Shown: positions 8,334-16,970, counted from the first letter of the stretch. The stretch is DNA of 64,000 nucleotides from Bacillota bacterium (GCA_023429995.1 JAEZCE010000086.1:129027-193026); one strand, 5' to 3'. The notes: a model not told the origin generated them from the letters alone. Made by a program: numbers and translations.

Positions 8334-9611
8334 TTGACGAAATTAATCATTATCGATGATGACCACATCATGCGGGAAGGTTTGTGCCTCAATATTCCCT
8401 GGGAAGAGAAGGGTTTTTTATTGGTGGCGACAGCTGCGGATGGGGAAGAAGGTTTGGAGTTGATCAAAATCCACCGGCCTCAAATCGTTCTGGCCGATAT
8501 TCGAATGCCGTTTATGAATGGACTCCAGTTGGCCGAAAAGGTTAAAGAAGAATTTCCGGAGATCAAAATCATTTTTCTAACGGCTTACGATGATTTCGAA
8601 TATGCCTATAAAGCTTTGAAACTGAGGGTCAATGATTATATTTTAAAATGGGAAGAGAACGAAGAAATATTAAATAAAGTGATTAAAGTACGGGATGAGC
8701 TTCTAAATGAAGCTAAAGTCACTGAGCAAATTAATAAAAGCCGTTCTGTTATGCGGAAAGAACTGGCAAGGAGCTTTCTTTTGGGTTTATCGGTTGAACC
8801 CAATCAGTCATTTGATAATTTTGAAGAATTAGATTTTGAGAATAAGTTTTTTACGGTGGTTTTGATTGGCGTTGGAGGAAACCCAAATCCAATCAGTATC
8901 GGGATGGGAGATTGTGAAAAGTCTTTGGTCCTTGATATATCGGAAACGGTTCTTTTAAAACATCAGCAAAATTTTTTAGGAGTGAATATGGATCAAAACT
9001 CCTGCATTTTGCTTAATTTACCGGATGATAGCGACGCTCAGATTGAGATGCGCGAACCCATTTTTCAAGAATTGAAGCAAGAAATTGAAAAAGCCTTAAA
9101 CCATCAAGTGATGATAGTTGTCGGAAATATCCATGAAGGTCTGGAAAATGTTCGTATTCCTTATCAGGAAGCGTTGACTGGGATTAATTTGCGAAATGTG
9201 GTAAACAGTTCGGCGGTGATTTTTTATAAAAATCTTAAAGATGGAGCACTTTCCCATCAAGTTTTAATAAAAAAAATCATGAATTATGTCGATGAAAATT
9301 ATCAAAAAGAAACCATTTCTTTGAATGATTTAGCAGTGGCGGTGCATCTAAGCCCTAATTATATCAGTAGTCTTTTTAAAAAATACCGTAATATTACCTT
9401 TAGTGAATATTTGATCAAGGTTAGGATGGATAAAGCCCAGGATTTACTGAAGTATACTGATTTAAAAACCTATGAAGTGGCTGAAAAAATAGGATATACC
9501 AATTCCCAATATTTCAGCGTATTGTTCAAACAAACTACGGGATATTCCCCAACCGAGTATAAAAAATTAGATGTAATCGCGAAAAATGAAGATGATAATG
9601 AAAAATTGTGA
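8334..9611 (+). CDS. YesN-type response regulator (REC + AraC DNA-binding domain)
   Basis: A 425-residue transcription regulator. The N-terminal receiver domain has the acidic pocket DDDH and phospho-acceptor Asp55 (LADIRMP). A middle region has no clear domain. The C-terminal AraC double helix-turn-helix (about 320-418) ends GYTNSQYFSVLFKQTTG. It begins with TTG at 8334, five bases after CGGAGG. It is the partner of the kinase upstream and probably activates the importer and mannosidase genes. The stop overlaps the ribosome site of the next gene. Confidence 0.93.
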   Translation: MTKLIIIDDDHIMREGLCLNIPWEEKGFLLVATAADGEEGLELIKIHRPQIVLADIRMPFMNGLQLAEKVKEEFPEIKIIFLTAYDDFEYAYKALKLRVNDYILKWEENEEILNKVIKVRDELLNEAKVTEQINKSRSVMRKELARSFLLGLSVEPNQSFDNFEELDFENKFFTVVLIGVGGNPNPISIGMGDCEKSLVLDISETVLLKHQQNFLGVNMDQNSCILLNLPDDSDAQIEMREPIFQELKQEIEKALNHQVMIVVGNIHEGLENVRIPYQEALTGINLRNVVNSSAVIFYKNLKDGALSHQVLIKKIMNYVDENYQKETISLNDLAVAVHLSPNYISSLFKKYRNITFSEYLIKVRMDKAQDLLKYTDLKTYEVAEKIGYTNSQYFSVLFKQTTGYSPTEYKKLDVIAKNEDDNEKL

Positions 9612-9619
9612 GGGACTCC

Positions 9620-12600
9620 ATGGATAAAAATCATTTTTTACGAACAGGCTCATCCTTTATGGGTAAAGTTCGGGCAGTGATGCCTGATATCGAAGTACCA
9701 CTTCCCGTATGGCAATACCGGGAGGGTGAATATCTAGCCCCCCAAAATTTTCGTAATCTTACAGAATGGCGTTCGATACAACAAGGTGAAATTTGGACCG
9801 CAAGCACGGCCTTTTTTAAAAATACCATTACCGTAGATGAATCTTTCCAAGACCGTTGCATCCAGTTAATCTTTGATAACATGGGCGAAAGTTTAGTTTA
9901 TATCAATGGAAGGCCACGCCAGGGATTGGACACCAACCGTAATACAGCCAAAATTACCGATCGAGCCGTTCCTGGCGAATCCTTTGAAATTTTAGTGGAA
10001 TCTACTCTACAATGGCAAAAATCGGCTCATGCCGCTCATTTGGGTCAAGAGTATGGTCCGCATATTTTTAAAAAAGCCGCTCTGGTTGTAATCAATCCCT
10101 CCATCGCCCGTTTTGTAGCCGATGTTGAGTTTCTTTATGAGTATTATCTCCAATTTGAAGAAAGTAAAGTTGCTGAACTGATTGATTATGTTCATCTCCA
10201 TGTGCAACCCTTTTCATCCCGTCCGGAATTGTTGGCCCAAATTCATGAAGCCCAAGAATATCTAAAGTCGCATTTTTTTACTGACGACTCCTCAGAAATG
10301 TCAACCATTCAGGCGGTTGGACATTCCCATTTAGATCTGGCTTACCTCTGGCCGGCTAAAGAAACCATCCGCAAATGCGGCCGGACCTTTTCAAATATGT
10401 TGCAATTGCTGGAAAAATATCCGGATTTTCATTTTACCCAAAGCCAGCCCGTATTGTATCAATTTTGCAAGTGCTATTATCCGGAATTGTATCAACGGAT
10501 CAAAGAATACATCCGCCAGGGCCGTTGGGAAGTAGTCGGTGGCATGTATGTCGAATCCGATTGTAACATTCCTTCCGGTGAATCCTTGATTCGGCAATTC
10601 TTATATGGCCAACGGTTTATCCAAGAAGAATTCGGCCAAACTTCCGATATTTGCTGGCTGCCCGATACCTTTGGCTATTCCGCCGCTTTACCCCAGATAT
10701 TACAAAAATGTGGCATTCGTTATTTTTATACTTTCAAACTTCAAAAAAATTCGGTCAATGAGTTTCCCTATAACCTATTCACCTGGGAGGGAATCGATGG
10801 CAGTAAAGTCATGGCTGCTCTCGATCCTTTCGCAGGATATGACGGAAAAATGGAATTGAGCGATCTTCACTCCGGATTGAAAAAATACCATCAGAAAAAT
10901 AAATATCCCCAGGTCATGTATTTATACGGTTATGGAGATGGCGGCGGCGGAACCACTCCCGAAATGATTGAGAAAGTCGAACGTATCAATAAGGTACGGA
11001 GCCTTCCCCGTTTATCAATGGGTACAGCCCGGGAATTTTTTGAAAGGATCTGTCAAACCCACACCGAGCCCCCCAATTGGCAAGGTGAACTCTATTTTGA
11101 ATGGCATCAAGGAACCTATACTTCACAAGCCCAGCTCAAACAGATGAATCGTAAATTGGAATTTCTTTACCGGGATACCGAAATTCTAATGAGCCTGACG
11201 GGATTTGATAGTGAAAAACACCTGAAACTAAATGAAGGATGGAAGCTTATTTTATTTAATCAATTTCATGACATTCTCCCGGGTAGTTGTCAAGCTGAGG
11301 GCCGCCTGGAAGCCATGGAAAAATATCAAAAGGCCTATGAAATCGGTCAGAGCCTTCGGGGTCAAAGCCTTGCCAAGCTATTTCCCACATTAACCGATAC
11401 TATTGGTTCTCCAAAACAAATTGTCGTGTTCAACACATTGTCATTTTCCCGCACGGAATACATTGATGCATCAGCTATTCCAGAAGGGGCATCGATTATA
11501 GACCAAACTACCGGCTTCTTTGCGCCTTGCCAACGTCTGGCCAACGGCAATTTGATTTTTAAAGCGAACGATATCCCGGCTTTCGGTTATAAGCTGTTTC
11601 AAATCCAAAGCCAAGCAACATCCGATCATATTTCAGCGGATAAAGAGTTGCTATCTGAGTCAGCCGATGATTACCGGCTGGAAAATTGCTTTCTTCGAGT
11701 GATGATTGCTAAGTCTACCGGAAATATTATCAGTATTTTTGACAAGGAAAATCAGCGCGAAGTCATTAACGGCCAAGGAAACTATTTTGAGCTTTTCCCG
11801 GAAGTCCATGATTTCTATGACGCCTGGAATATCAATGAACAGACTTTAAAACATCCCCAAGTTATCCATGCGGTTCATTCTTTCAAAATTTTAAACAATG
11901 GTTCCAGTATGGCCCAATTGGAGATTTGCAAAGTCTTCGGCCAATCCCAAATCAAACAGGTGATTTCCTTCACCGACGAAAGCCGGCGAATTGACTTTGA
12001 AACAGAGGTTCAATGGGCGGAAGCGGAAAAATTGCTAAAAGTCGCCTTTGATCTGGGTGTATTTGCAACAAAAGCTACCTATGATATAGCGTATGGTAAT
12101 ATTGAACGATCGACCCGGAATAATACTTCTTGGGAAAGAGCTCAATATGAAGTGTCTGCCCATAAATGGGCTGATCTGTCGGAAAACGATTTTGGCGTGG
12201 CTTTGCTTAATGATTGCAAATACGGTTATGATATTAAAAACCATAAGATGCGCTTAACTTTGTTAAAATCGCCCCGTTACCCCGATAATACCTGTGATCT
12301 GGGCGAGCATCATTTCCGATATGCGTTATTGGTTCATACAGGCGGATGGAGGGCAGCCAAAGTCGATCAAGAGGGATATTGTCTAAACGACCCTTTGATT
12401 ATCACATACCTGGAAAATGTGCCTTCTCATTTGAAACCCTGTGATTCCTTTATTGAACTTCAGGGGGAAGGCGTCTTTATCGAAACAGTAAAACACTGTG
12501 AAGATGATTCCGGGGATATACTGCTGAGGGTGTTTGAGAATCACGGTTCGTTTCGTAAGGTCTCGATTCAGCTTAAGCAGATTTCTAAGGCCAAGGTTTA

Positions 12601-12715
12601 TGAATGCGATATGCTGGAAAATAAATTATTGGAAATCCCATTTTCCAATGGAGTGGTCGAAATTAATTTAAAGCCCTATGAAATCAAAACGTTGCGGTTC
12701 GTTGTTCTTCGTTAA
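9620..12715 (+). CDS. Alpha-mannosidase, glycoside hydrolase family 38
   Basis: A large cytoplasmic GH38 enzyme, 1031 residues, that removes alpha-linked mannose from oligosaccharides. The zinc site HSHLD is at residues 235-239, the catalytic nucleophile region CWLPDTFGYS has Asp349, and the hallmark QFHDILPGS is near 548-556. A mannosidase middle domain and a beta-rich C-terminal domain follow. Family members run 800-1050 residues. The ATG at 9620 follows GAGGG; a GTG at 9608 in the same frame is possible. The absence of a signal peptide means it acts on sugar already imported. It is the last large gene of the sensor operon. Confidence 0.93.
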   Translation: MDKNHFLRTGSSFMGKVRAVMPDIEVPLPVWQYREGEYLAPQNFRNLTEWRSIQQGEIWTASTAFFKNTITVDESFQDRCIQLIFDNMGESLVYINGRPRQGLDTNRNTAKITDRAVPGESFEILVESTLQWQKSAHAAHLGQEYGPHIFKKAALVVINPSIARFVADVEFLYEYYLQFEESKVAELIDYVHLHVQPFSSRPELLAQIHEAQEYLKSHFFTDDSSEMSTIQAVGHSHLDLAYLWPAKETIRKCGRTFSNMLQLLEKYPDFHFTQSQPVLYQFCKCYYPELYQRIKEYIRQGRWEVVGGMYVESDCNIPSGESLIRQFLYGQRFIQEEFGQTSDICWLPDTFGYSAALPQILQKCGIRYFYTFKLQKNSVNEFPYNLFTWEGIDGSKVMAALDPFAGYDGKMELSDLHSGLKKYHQKNKYPQVMYLYGYGDGGGGTTPEMIEKVERINKVRSLPRLSMGTAREFFERICQTHTEPPNWQGELYFEWHQGTYTSQAQLKQMNRKLEFLYRDTEILMSLTGFDSEKHLKLNEGWKLILFNQFHDILPGSCQAEGRLEAMEKYQKAYEIGQSLRGQSLAKLFPTLTDTIGSPKQIVVFNTLSFSRTEYIDASAIPEGASIIDQTTGFFAPCQRLANGNLIFKANDIPAFGYKLFQIQSQATSDHISADKELLSESADDYRLENCFLRVMIAKSTGNIISIFDKENQREVINGQGNYFELFPEVHDFYDAWNINEQTLKHPQVIHAVHSFKILNNGSSMAQLEICKVFGQSQIKQVISFTDESRRIDFETEVQWAEAEKLLKVAFDLGVFATKATYDIAYGNIERSTRNNTSWERAQYEVSAHKWADLSENDFGVALLNDCKYGYDIKNHKMRLTLLKSPRYPDNTCDLGEHHFRYALLVHTGGWRAAKVDQEGYCLNDPLIITYLENVPSHLKPCDSFIELQGEGVFIETVKHCEDDSGDILLRVFENHGSFRKVSIQLKQISKAKVYECDMLENKLLEIPFSNGVVEINLKPYEIKTLRFVVLR

Positions 12716-12744
12716 AGAAACGCTGAATGATTAGGCTGACTTAT

Positions 12745-12849
12745 ATGAAAATCACTACTGACAGTGAATTGGAGGTTATCAGTTGGTGGGAAGATTTACG
12801 GGTTCGGGCGGAGAAGGGACATGCATTTATCGTGAAAACACCTAAATAA
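12745..12849 (+). CDS. Possible 34-residue small protein
   Basis: An open frame starting MKITTDSELEVISWW, with charged, helix-like composition. It lies between the mannosidase and a strong palindrome, and its stop codon falls in the palindrome itself, as expected for the last gene of an operon. The ribosome site is weak, and no similar protein is recognised. It may also be a remnant of a longer gene. Confidence 0.3.
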   Translation: MKITTDSELEVISWWEDLRVRAEKGHAFIVKTPK

Positions 12850-12870
12850 CCAGGCCAATTGGCCTGGTTA
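12847..12870. terminator. 24-bp palindrome, bidirectional terminator
   Basis: TAACCAGGCC-AATT-GGCCTGGTTA is a perfect palindrome followed on both strands by short T-rich tracts (TTATTT). It ends the mannosidase transcript from the left and the small convergent gene from the right, and contains that gene's stop codon. Confidence 0.8.
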
Positions 12871-13125
12871 TTTGGCCGGATCTTCGTTGGGTTTTGAAGT
12901 ATAATTTCGAATATATTCAAGTAATTTAGAACGGGTCTCCGATGGCAGATTAAGTAAAATATGCAACAGTTCTTTATCCGACCCGGTAGCCAGACCGACA
13001 AAGGATGCAACATCCGAAGCGGATGCGTTTTCTTTTTGGTAATCCGCAAGTAGGCTTGAAAATACTTCCAACATATCTTTTGAATCTAAATCCGTATTCT
13101 TTTTTTCATCCCACAAAATACTCAT
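12868..13125 (-). CDS. Small acidic protein of unknown function
   Basis: An 85-residue minus-strand protein starting MSILWDEKKN, predicted mostly helical and without membrane segments or cysteines. The ATG at 13125 has GAGGAA nine bases upstream; an in-frame GTG at 13134 is too close to that site. A TATAAT box lies upstream near 13155 without a clear -35. No family is recognised. It is convergent with the mannosidase operon and separated from it by a shared terminator. Confidence 0.6.
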   Translation of the reverse strand: MSILWDEKKNTDLDSKDMLEVFSSLLADYQKENASASDVASFVGLATGSDKELLHILLNLPSETRSKLLEYIRNYTSKPNEDPAK

Positions 13126-13230
13126 TTTTAACACTTCCTCACCTTCATTGTATTATAGAATGATTGTTGATTCAAGTTTTAATTCCAAAACATAAAATTA
13201 TTACCATTTGATATTTTCCGGTGTAAATGA

Positions 13231-13551
13231 ATGATGGTTTTGATGGCCCAGTAACCAAATTGGGCCGATGGGAGGCTGTTCCTGCCTCCCACACCTCCAG
13301 GACAAAAGGGGCGAAGCGGCGCCATACCCTGGCCTTTCGACTGGCAATTATATGAGGCTTCCGGTGGCAGGACCGCGCGGCTTAAAACAAGCCGAGTTTT
13401 ACATCCGTGTAAAGAGGCGGCGCTTTTTGGCTTCCTTGCCTCAAATGGTGGGGAGGTTTATTGGGCCAAGGAGCGAAGAGAAAAGCCGTGGAGTGTTTAC
13501 AGAATTATGCAGGAAGAAAAATGGAAATGTCGAAGTTTTCGTAAAAAATAA
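13231..13551 (+). pseudogene. Interrupted open frame (internal TAA), unknown product
   Basis: Reading from ATG at 13231 gives seven codons (MMVLMAQ), then a TAA at 13252. The same frame then stays open for 98 codons to the stop at 13549. The downstream part looks protein-like (IPWPFDWQLYEASGG, NGGEVYWAKERREKPWSVY) but has no usable start codon of its own. The simplest reading is a gene broken by one nonsense change (CAG TAA). The stretch is more GC-rich than its flanks and contains small hairpins (13244-13265 and 13271-13291), so a structured RNA is the alternative. Family not recognised. Confidence 0.4.
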
Positions 13552-13630
13552 AATATAGGCAAGTTGATTACTTCAGCTCGAACCGGTTTATACCGCCAAT
13601 CCTTTGCCGCCTAAAGTGGTGATATTATTA

Positions 13631-14026
13631 GTGATTGAATCCCTTCTTGAGTTTATCTTTGAATTTTTGGGTGAAGTATTAATTCAAACTATCGCTGAAA
13701 TAGGACTCGAGCTTGGTTTTGAATCCTTTAAATTTAAGAAACCAATGAATTCCATATTTACAATCTTTGGTTTTTTAATTCTCGGAGGGATAGTGGGTTT
13801 TGTTAGTGTTCTTCTCTTTCCTGAACTAATTATTATCAAAAACAAATTGACAGGTCTAAGTATCATTATTTCACCAATTTGTGCTGGATTGGTTTTACAT
13901 TATTTTGGGAAGTGGAAACAAGAACAAGGGAAAACTCCTACATGCTTAGCTTCATTTTGGGGAGGAGCCACTTTTGCATTTGCCATGGCATTTACCCGAT
14001 GGTTTTTATTCCATCGTTCCTTGTAA
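13631..14026 (+). CDS. Small integral membrane protein, unknown function
   Basis: About 131 residues: an amphipathic N-terminus (ESLLEFIFEFLGEVLIQTIAE), followed by three membrane segments in the last 90 residues. The start is uncertain; GTG at 13631 follows a GGTGAT site, while TTG at 13604 and GTG at 13616 are also in frame. I recall similar short membrane proteins with an LLEF/FEFLGE N-terminus in many bacteria, but no function is known. The following 14027-14347 interval is AT-rich and I see no gene or structure in it. Confidence 0.55.
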   Translation: MIESLLEFIFEFLGEVLIQTIAEIGLELGFESFKFKKPMNSIFTIFGFLILGGIVGFVSVLLFPELIIIKNKLTGLSIIISPICAGLVLHYFGKWKQEQGKTPTCLASFWGGATFAFAMAFTRWFLFHRSL

Positions 14027-14347
14027 AAAATGAATTATACCTTCTTTATGCGAATTGTATATTAGCTTCCGTCATACTAATGGCTCAAAAAGAGGCTTGT
14101 TGAAGCATCTACATTTATTTGAATAAAAGAGACTTAGTTTATTAAATTATAACAGCATAACAAAACATTTAAACCTTTATTTCGGGAATTTCAGCAGTCC
14201 TACTTTCCTCGTCAAGCCCTTGGAACAATTCAACAGCTTACTAGCTTCCAAATCTAACATCAGGTCGTGCAGGTTTTATAATCACCAAGCCATTTTTATT
14301 TGTTTTCAAGCTTGAAGATGATATGATAATTCATAAAAAAATGAGCC

Positions 14348-14560
14348 TTAATTTTTCTTTTTACTTCTCCCTACCAAGTAATCCAGTGATACTTCGAAAT
14401 AATCCGCAAGTTTAATTAAAATATCCATATTCGGATAGTTTTTTCCTTGCTCATAAAATCCGTAAGCTGTGTCAGTTATATTTAAATGATTGGCAATCGC
14501 TCTTTGTGTAACATTTTTTTCTTGACGGAGAGCTTTCAGCCTTTCTGGAAATGAATTCAT
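14348..14560 (-). CDS. Xre-family helix-turn-helix repressor
   Basis: A 70-residue single-domain Cro/CI-type DNA-binding protein: RLKALRQEKNVTQRAIANHLNI forms the first helices, and the recognition part is TDTAYGFYEQGKNYP. It has a near-perfect ribosome site AAGGAGG. Just upstream, on the opposite strand, lies a promoter overlapped by repeated CAAGAA/TTCTTG half-sites, so it probably represses a divergent small gene and itself. Such solo repressors are common in prophage-like or mobile patches. Confidence 0.85.
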   Translation of the reverse strand: MNSFPERLKALRQEKNVTQRAIANHLNITDTAYGFYEQGKNYPNMDILIKLADYFEVSLDYLVGRSKKKN

Positions 14561-14606
14561 GCAAATCCTCCTTAAAAGTATTCTAACATAATGAATTAAT
14601 ATTTCC

Positions 14607-14637
14607 TTGACAAGAATTTCTTGGCATGATATTCTTG
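14607..14637 (+). promoter_or_regulatory. Promoter with Xre operator half-sites
   Basis: TTGACA (14607-14612), a 17-base spacer and TATTCT (14630-14635) make a plausible sigma-A promoter. CAAGAA at 14611, TTCTTG at 14618 and ATTCTTG at 14631 are symmetric half-sites that cover it. Binding of the repressor encoded to the left would block transcription rightwards. Confidence 0.6.
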
Positions 14638-14666
14638 GGTTAATAAATTATTTAAGGAGCTCCGCC

Positions 14667-14747
14667 ATGAAATCTCACGGCCACACCGTTTATTCCATCT
14701 TCAATAGTGACACAAAAGTCCCTCAGCCCCGCCTGTCCGGCCAATGA
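14667..14747 (+). CDS. Possible 26-residue peptide under Xre control
   Basis: An open frame starting MKSHGHTVYSIFNSD, with AAGGAG seven bases before the ATG and the repressor-covered promoter about 30 bases further up. Codon use looks coding (GC-rich third positions), unlike the AT-rich surroundings. It is followed by about 170 bases without a gene. Function unknown. Confidence 0.4.
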   Translation: MKSHGHTVYSIFNSDTKVPQPRLSGQ

Positions 14748-14917
14748 AGTTATTATGAAAGCGGTATCAGAAGTTTTTAGAAGAGAGAAGTTTGAAAATT
14801 AAACCTGAAAAACTTTCGAACGCCTTACTCATTAAACGTTAGAAAATAGAAATCAGAGTAATCGTTAAATCAGCTTAGGCAGAGGTTCAGACTATTTTTA
14901 ACTGGAGGTGGGTATTC

Positions 14918-15139
14918 ATGTCCATTGAAGGGTTTGTTCTATTGCATCCCCGTGGCCATTACGCCATCTATCCCTACCCCGGCGCACGCCATGATCTGGC
15001 CTGCGGCGACCGGCTTGAGGTCGATACCGGCCGGGAATGGATCACCATGTGGGTCCGCGACGGCATCAATGGCTATTATCTCTCCGGCGATAAAATCTCC
15101 TTTTACCCCCTAATGGTTTATGCCCGGCTGGTGAACTAG
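14918..15139 (+). CDS. Small DUF5348-like protein
   Basis: A 73-residue protein starting MSIEGFVLLHPRGHYAIYP, with a strong TGGAGGTGG ribosome site. The pattern, a strand-rich fold with a DLACGDRLEV turn and a WITMWVRD strand ending in a tyrosine-rich tail, resembles DUF5348, a family of small accessory proteins of unknown function. Its GC-rich codons contrast with the flanks. It stands alone in the accessory patch. Confidence 0.6.
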   Translation: MSIEGFVLLHPRGHYAIYPYPGARHDLACGDRLEVDTGREWITMWVRDGINGYYLSGDKISFYPLMVYARLVN

Positions 15140-15249
15140 CAATAGCTTTGATTTGATTGCGATCATTCCGTTTAATAAAGCCTTTCGGGTGGCGCGGTTG
15201 GTAACCCTTATAAATCTTGATATTGTTAACTGCCGGGGGAAATAATATA

Positions 15250-15330
15250 ATGATATTGAAAGTTCTTAAATCCTTGGGAAATCTGTTTTTAGCTTATTCA
15301 TTCAGGAATTTAGGCAGGCGATTCTTGTGA
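15250..15330 (+). CDS. Possible 26-residue cationic leader peptide
   Basis: An open frame starting MILKVLKSLGNLFLA and ending RRFL, net positive and amphipathic. GGGGGA lies nine bases before the ATG. Its TGA stop (15328-15330) overlaps the GTG start of the next gene at 15327, a classical translational-coupling arrangement. It may be a leader that lets ribosomes reach the weakly served downstream start, or a toxin-like peptide. Confidence 0.4.
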   Translation: MILKVLKSLGNLFLAYSFRNLGRRFL

Positions 15331-15572
15331 AGTGGGAAGAAGTAAAAAAAATTTATCCCGACAAATATGTATTATTACAAGTTCTTGAGAGCCATATAGA
15401 GGGAGAGCGAAAGTATATTGACGATGTCGCCCTTATTCGAGCCTTAAATGACTCCAAAGAGGCAACGCGTGAACTGGTTAACGCCAAACCGGGTACCTTG
15501 GTGTATCATACTTCAAAAGAGCGGATTGAAGTATTGATACGGAGAAACATTGGATTTCGGGGAGTCCGGTAG
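15327..15572 (+). CDS. 81-residue partner protein of retropepsin-like protease
   Basis: A helical, charged protein starting MKWEEVKKIYPDKY, with no membrane segment. It begins with GTG inside the stop codon of a 26-residue frame and has only a weak ribosome site of its own, so coupled translation is likely. It ends two bases before the protease start. No domain is recognised. The fixed pairing suggests it is the substrate, inhibitor or adaptor of the protease, an inference from position only. Confidence 0.7.
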   Translation: MKWEEVKKIYPDKYVLLQVLESHIEGERKYIDDVALIRALNDSKEATRELVNAKPGTLVYHTSKERIEVLIRRNIGFRGVR

Positions 15573-15573
15573 C

Positions 15574-15957
15574 ATGGATATCAATATTTATTTTGACGGG
15601 CAGTTAATCTATACTTCACTGAAACTAACTTATAAAGGGAAATCAAAGGTTATCGATAAGCTTATTGTTGATACAGGAGCCGCCAAATCTTTCATATCCG
15701 TTGATGCGGTTAATGATCTTGAACTTACTTTCGAGGATGATGATTACATTACAACGGTATTTGGAATTGGGGGGCCGGATAATTCCTTTCAAAAAAATTT
15801 GGATTGTGTGGAATTTGGCTCACAGAAATTCGAAAACTACAAAATTGATTTTGGTGGTTTTCATGGGGATTATGACATCAACGGACTTAGCGGATTAGAT
15901 TTACTTAAGGATGCTGGAGTTACCATTGACTTAAAAAATATGAAAATTACAGAATAG
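15574..15957 (+). CDS. Retropepsin-like (clan AA) aspartic protease
   Basis: A 127-residue soluble single-domain protein with the retropepsin active-site triplet in the strand KLIVDTGAAKSFIS (Asp near residue 34). A hydrophobic-Gly segment (DINGLSGLDLLKDAG) corresponds to the second conserved ILG-type motif. As in viral and bacterial relatives, it should act as a dimer, each subunit giving one aspartate. The ATG at 15574 follows GGGAG and comes directly after the upstream gene. There is no signal peptide, so it is cytoplasmic. Confidence 0.8.
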   Translation: MDINIYFDGQLIYTSLKLTYKGKSKVIDKLIVDTGAAKSFISVDAVNDLELTFEDDDYITTVFGIGGPDNSFQKNLDCVEFGSQKFENYKIDFGGFHGDYDINGLSGLDLLKDAGVTIDLKNMKITE

Positions 15958-15965
15958 TCATCCAT

Positions 15966-15980
15966 CCCAGCTTTGCTGGG
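15966..15980. terminator. Short hairpin between convergent genes
   Basis: CCCAGC-TTT-GCTGGG between the convergent protease and folE2 genes. There is no clear T-run on either strand, so termination strength is doubtful. Confidence 0.4.
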
Positions 15981-15989
15981 ACAACGAAA

Positions 15990-16778
15990 TTACCCTTCTT
16001 CCGCATGGGAAGCAAACGCGCTATGATTGTGAATGGACTCGAAACTTTCCACTTCCACTTGAAACTTATGAATCCGCGGCTCCGACCGCAGGGCGATGAC
16101 AGAATCCCTTAAGATATCTTCCACAAACTTGGGGTTCTCATAGGCGGCCTCGGTGACGAATTTTTCATCTTCCCGTTTCAGCACCGGATATACCGGACAG
16201 CTTCCCTGGACCCGCAACAGTTCCACCAGGTCCTCAAGCCATAAGATTTTTCCCGGATAAGCGAATTTGACCTGGCTGCGGATAACGGCCCGTTGATTGT
16301 GGGCGCCGAACTCCGAAATCTCTTTGCTGCAGGGGCAAAGGGACATGACCGGGATCTCGGCTCCCAACCGGTAATCAAATGTATGATCCGGTTGATGCAG
16401 TCTGCCGTAAAACTCCCCCAGGTAGTCCAGAACGCCAACAGTCCCGCTGACCGGGGCATTCACCGGCAAAAAGTAACGGAACCTGAGGCTGATCTCAGCG
16501 GCGGGGGCCTCCAAATTTTTACAAAGTTCCGCCAGCAGTTGGCGGATTTCTTTTCCGGCAATGGGCTTGTCCCTCCATGCGGTTAAAAGCTCCATGAACC
16601 GGCTCATATGGGTGCCTTTAAACTGGTGAGCGAGGCTGACGGATACGGTTACGTTTCCCTGAACATTCTGGTAGCCGCCGTTTTTCATCCGGATCTGAAA
16701 GGGCAGATGGACCTCCTTCACTCCAACCCGCTGAATTTCTATGCCCCGCTCATCTTTTCTATTTTGAACATCAATCAT
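15990..16778 (-). CDS. folE2: GTP cyclohydrolase I type IB (FolE2)
   Basis: Converts GTP to dihydroneopterin triphosphate, the first step of folate and queuosine-precursor synthesis, in the cytoplasm. At 262 residues it matches the family. The conserved metal-binding block SLCPCSKEISEFGAHNQR has the catalytic cysteine at residue 148; the ISLRFRYFLPVNAPVSG and HNHSAFA motifs are also present. Unlike the zinc-only FolE, this form uses other metals. It is a single-gene unit, convergent with the protease and divergent from the PHP gene. The queH gene at 22.9 kb belongs to one of the pathways it feeds. Confidence 0.95.
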   Translation of the reverse strand: MIDVQNRKDERGIEIQRVGVKEVHLPFQIRMKNGGYQNVQGNVTVSVSLAHQFKGTHMSRFMELLTAWRDKPIAGKEIRQLLAELCKNLEAPAAEISLRFRYFLPVNAPVSGTVGVLDYLGEFYGRLHQPDHTFDYRLGAEIPVMSLCPCSKEISEFGAHNQRAVIRSQVKFAYPGKILWLEDLVELLRVQGSCPVYPVLKREDEKFVTEAAYENPKFVEDILRDSVIALRSEPRIHKFQVEVESFESIHNHSAFASHAEEG

Positions 16779-16970
16779 CTGTCCATACCCTACCTAAGTT
16801 TTAATGAAAGTCCTCTGAAAGTATTATATAAATAACTGCTCATTTCAGCAATGCTTTATTGATCCATCCGGCTATTTTCTGATATGATGGATAGAGTAAT
16901 CGCAAGCTTTTTGAAGAAAGCGCCGGATATTAAATAATCAAAGACATCTCAAAAACAGGGGGACTCACTT

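Noticed and set aside
13268..13558. Ninety-six-codon frame in the GC-rich patch after the mannosidase locus
   Set aside because: It is a shadow of the more protein-like frame one base off (13231-13551); its composition (Cys, Pro, Arg-rich start) is not convincing and it lacks a ribosome site.
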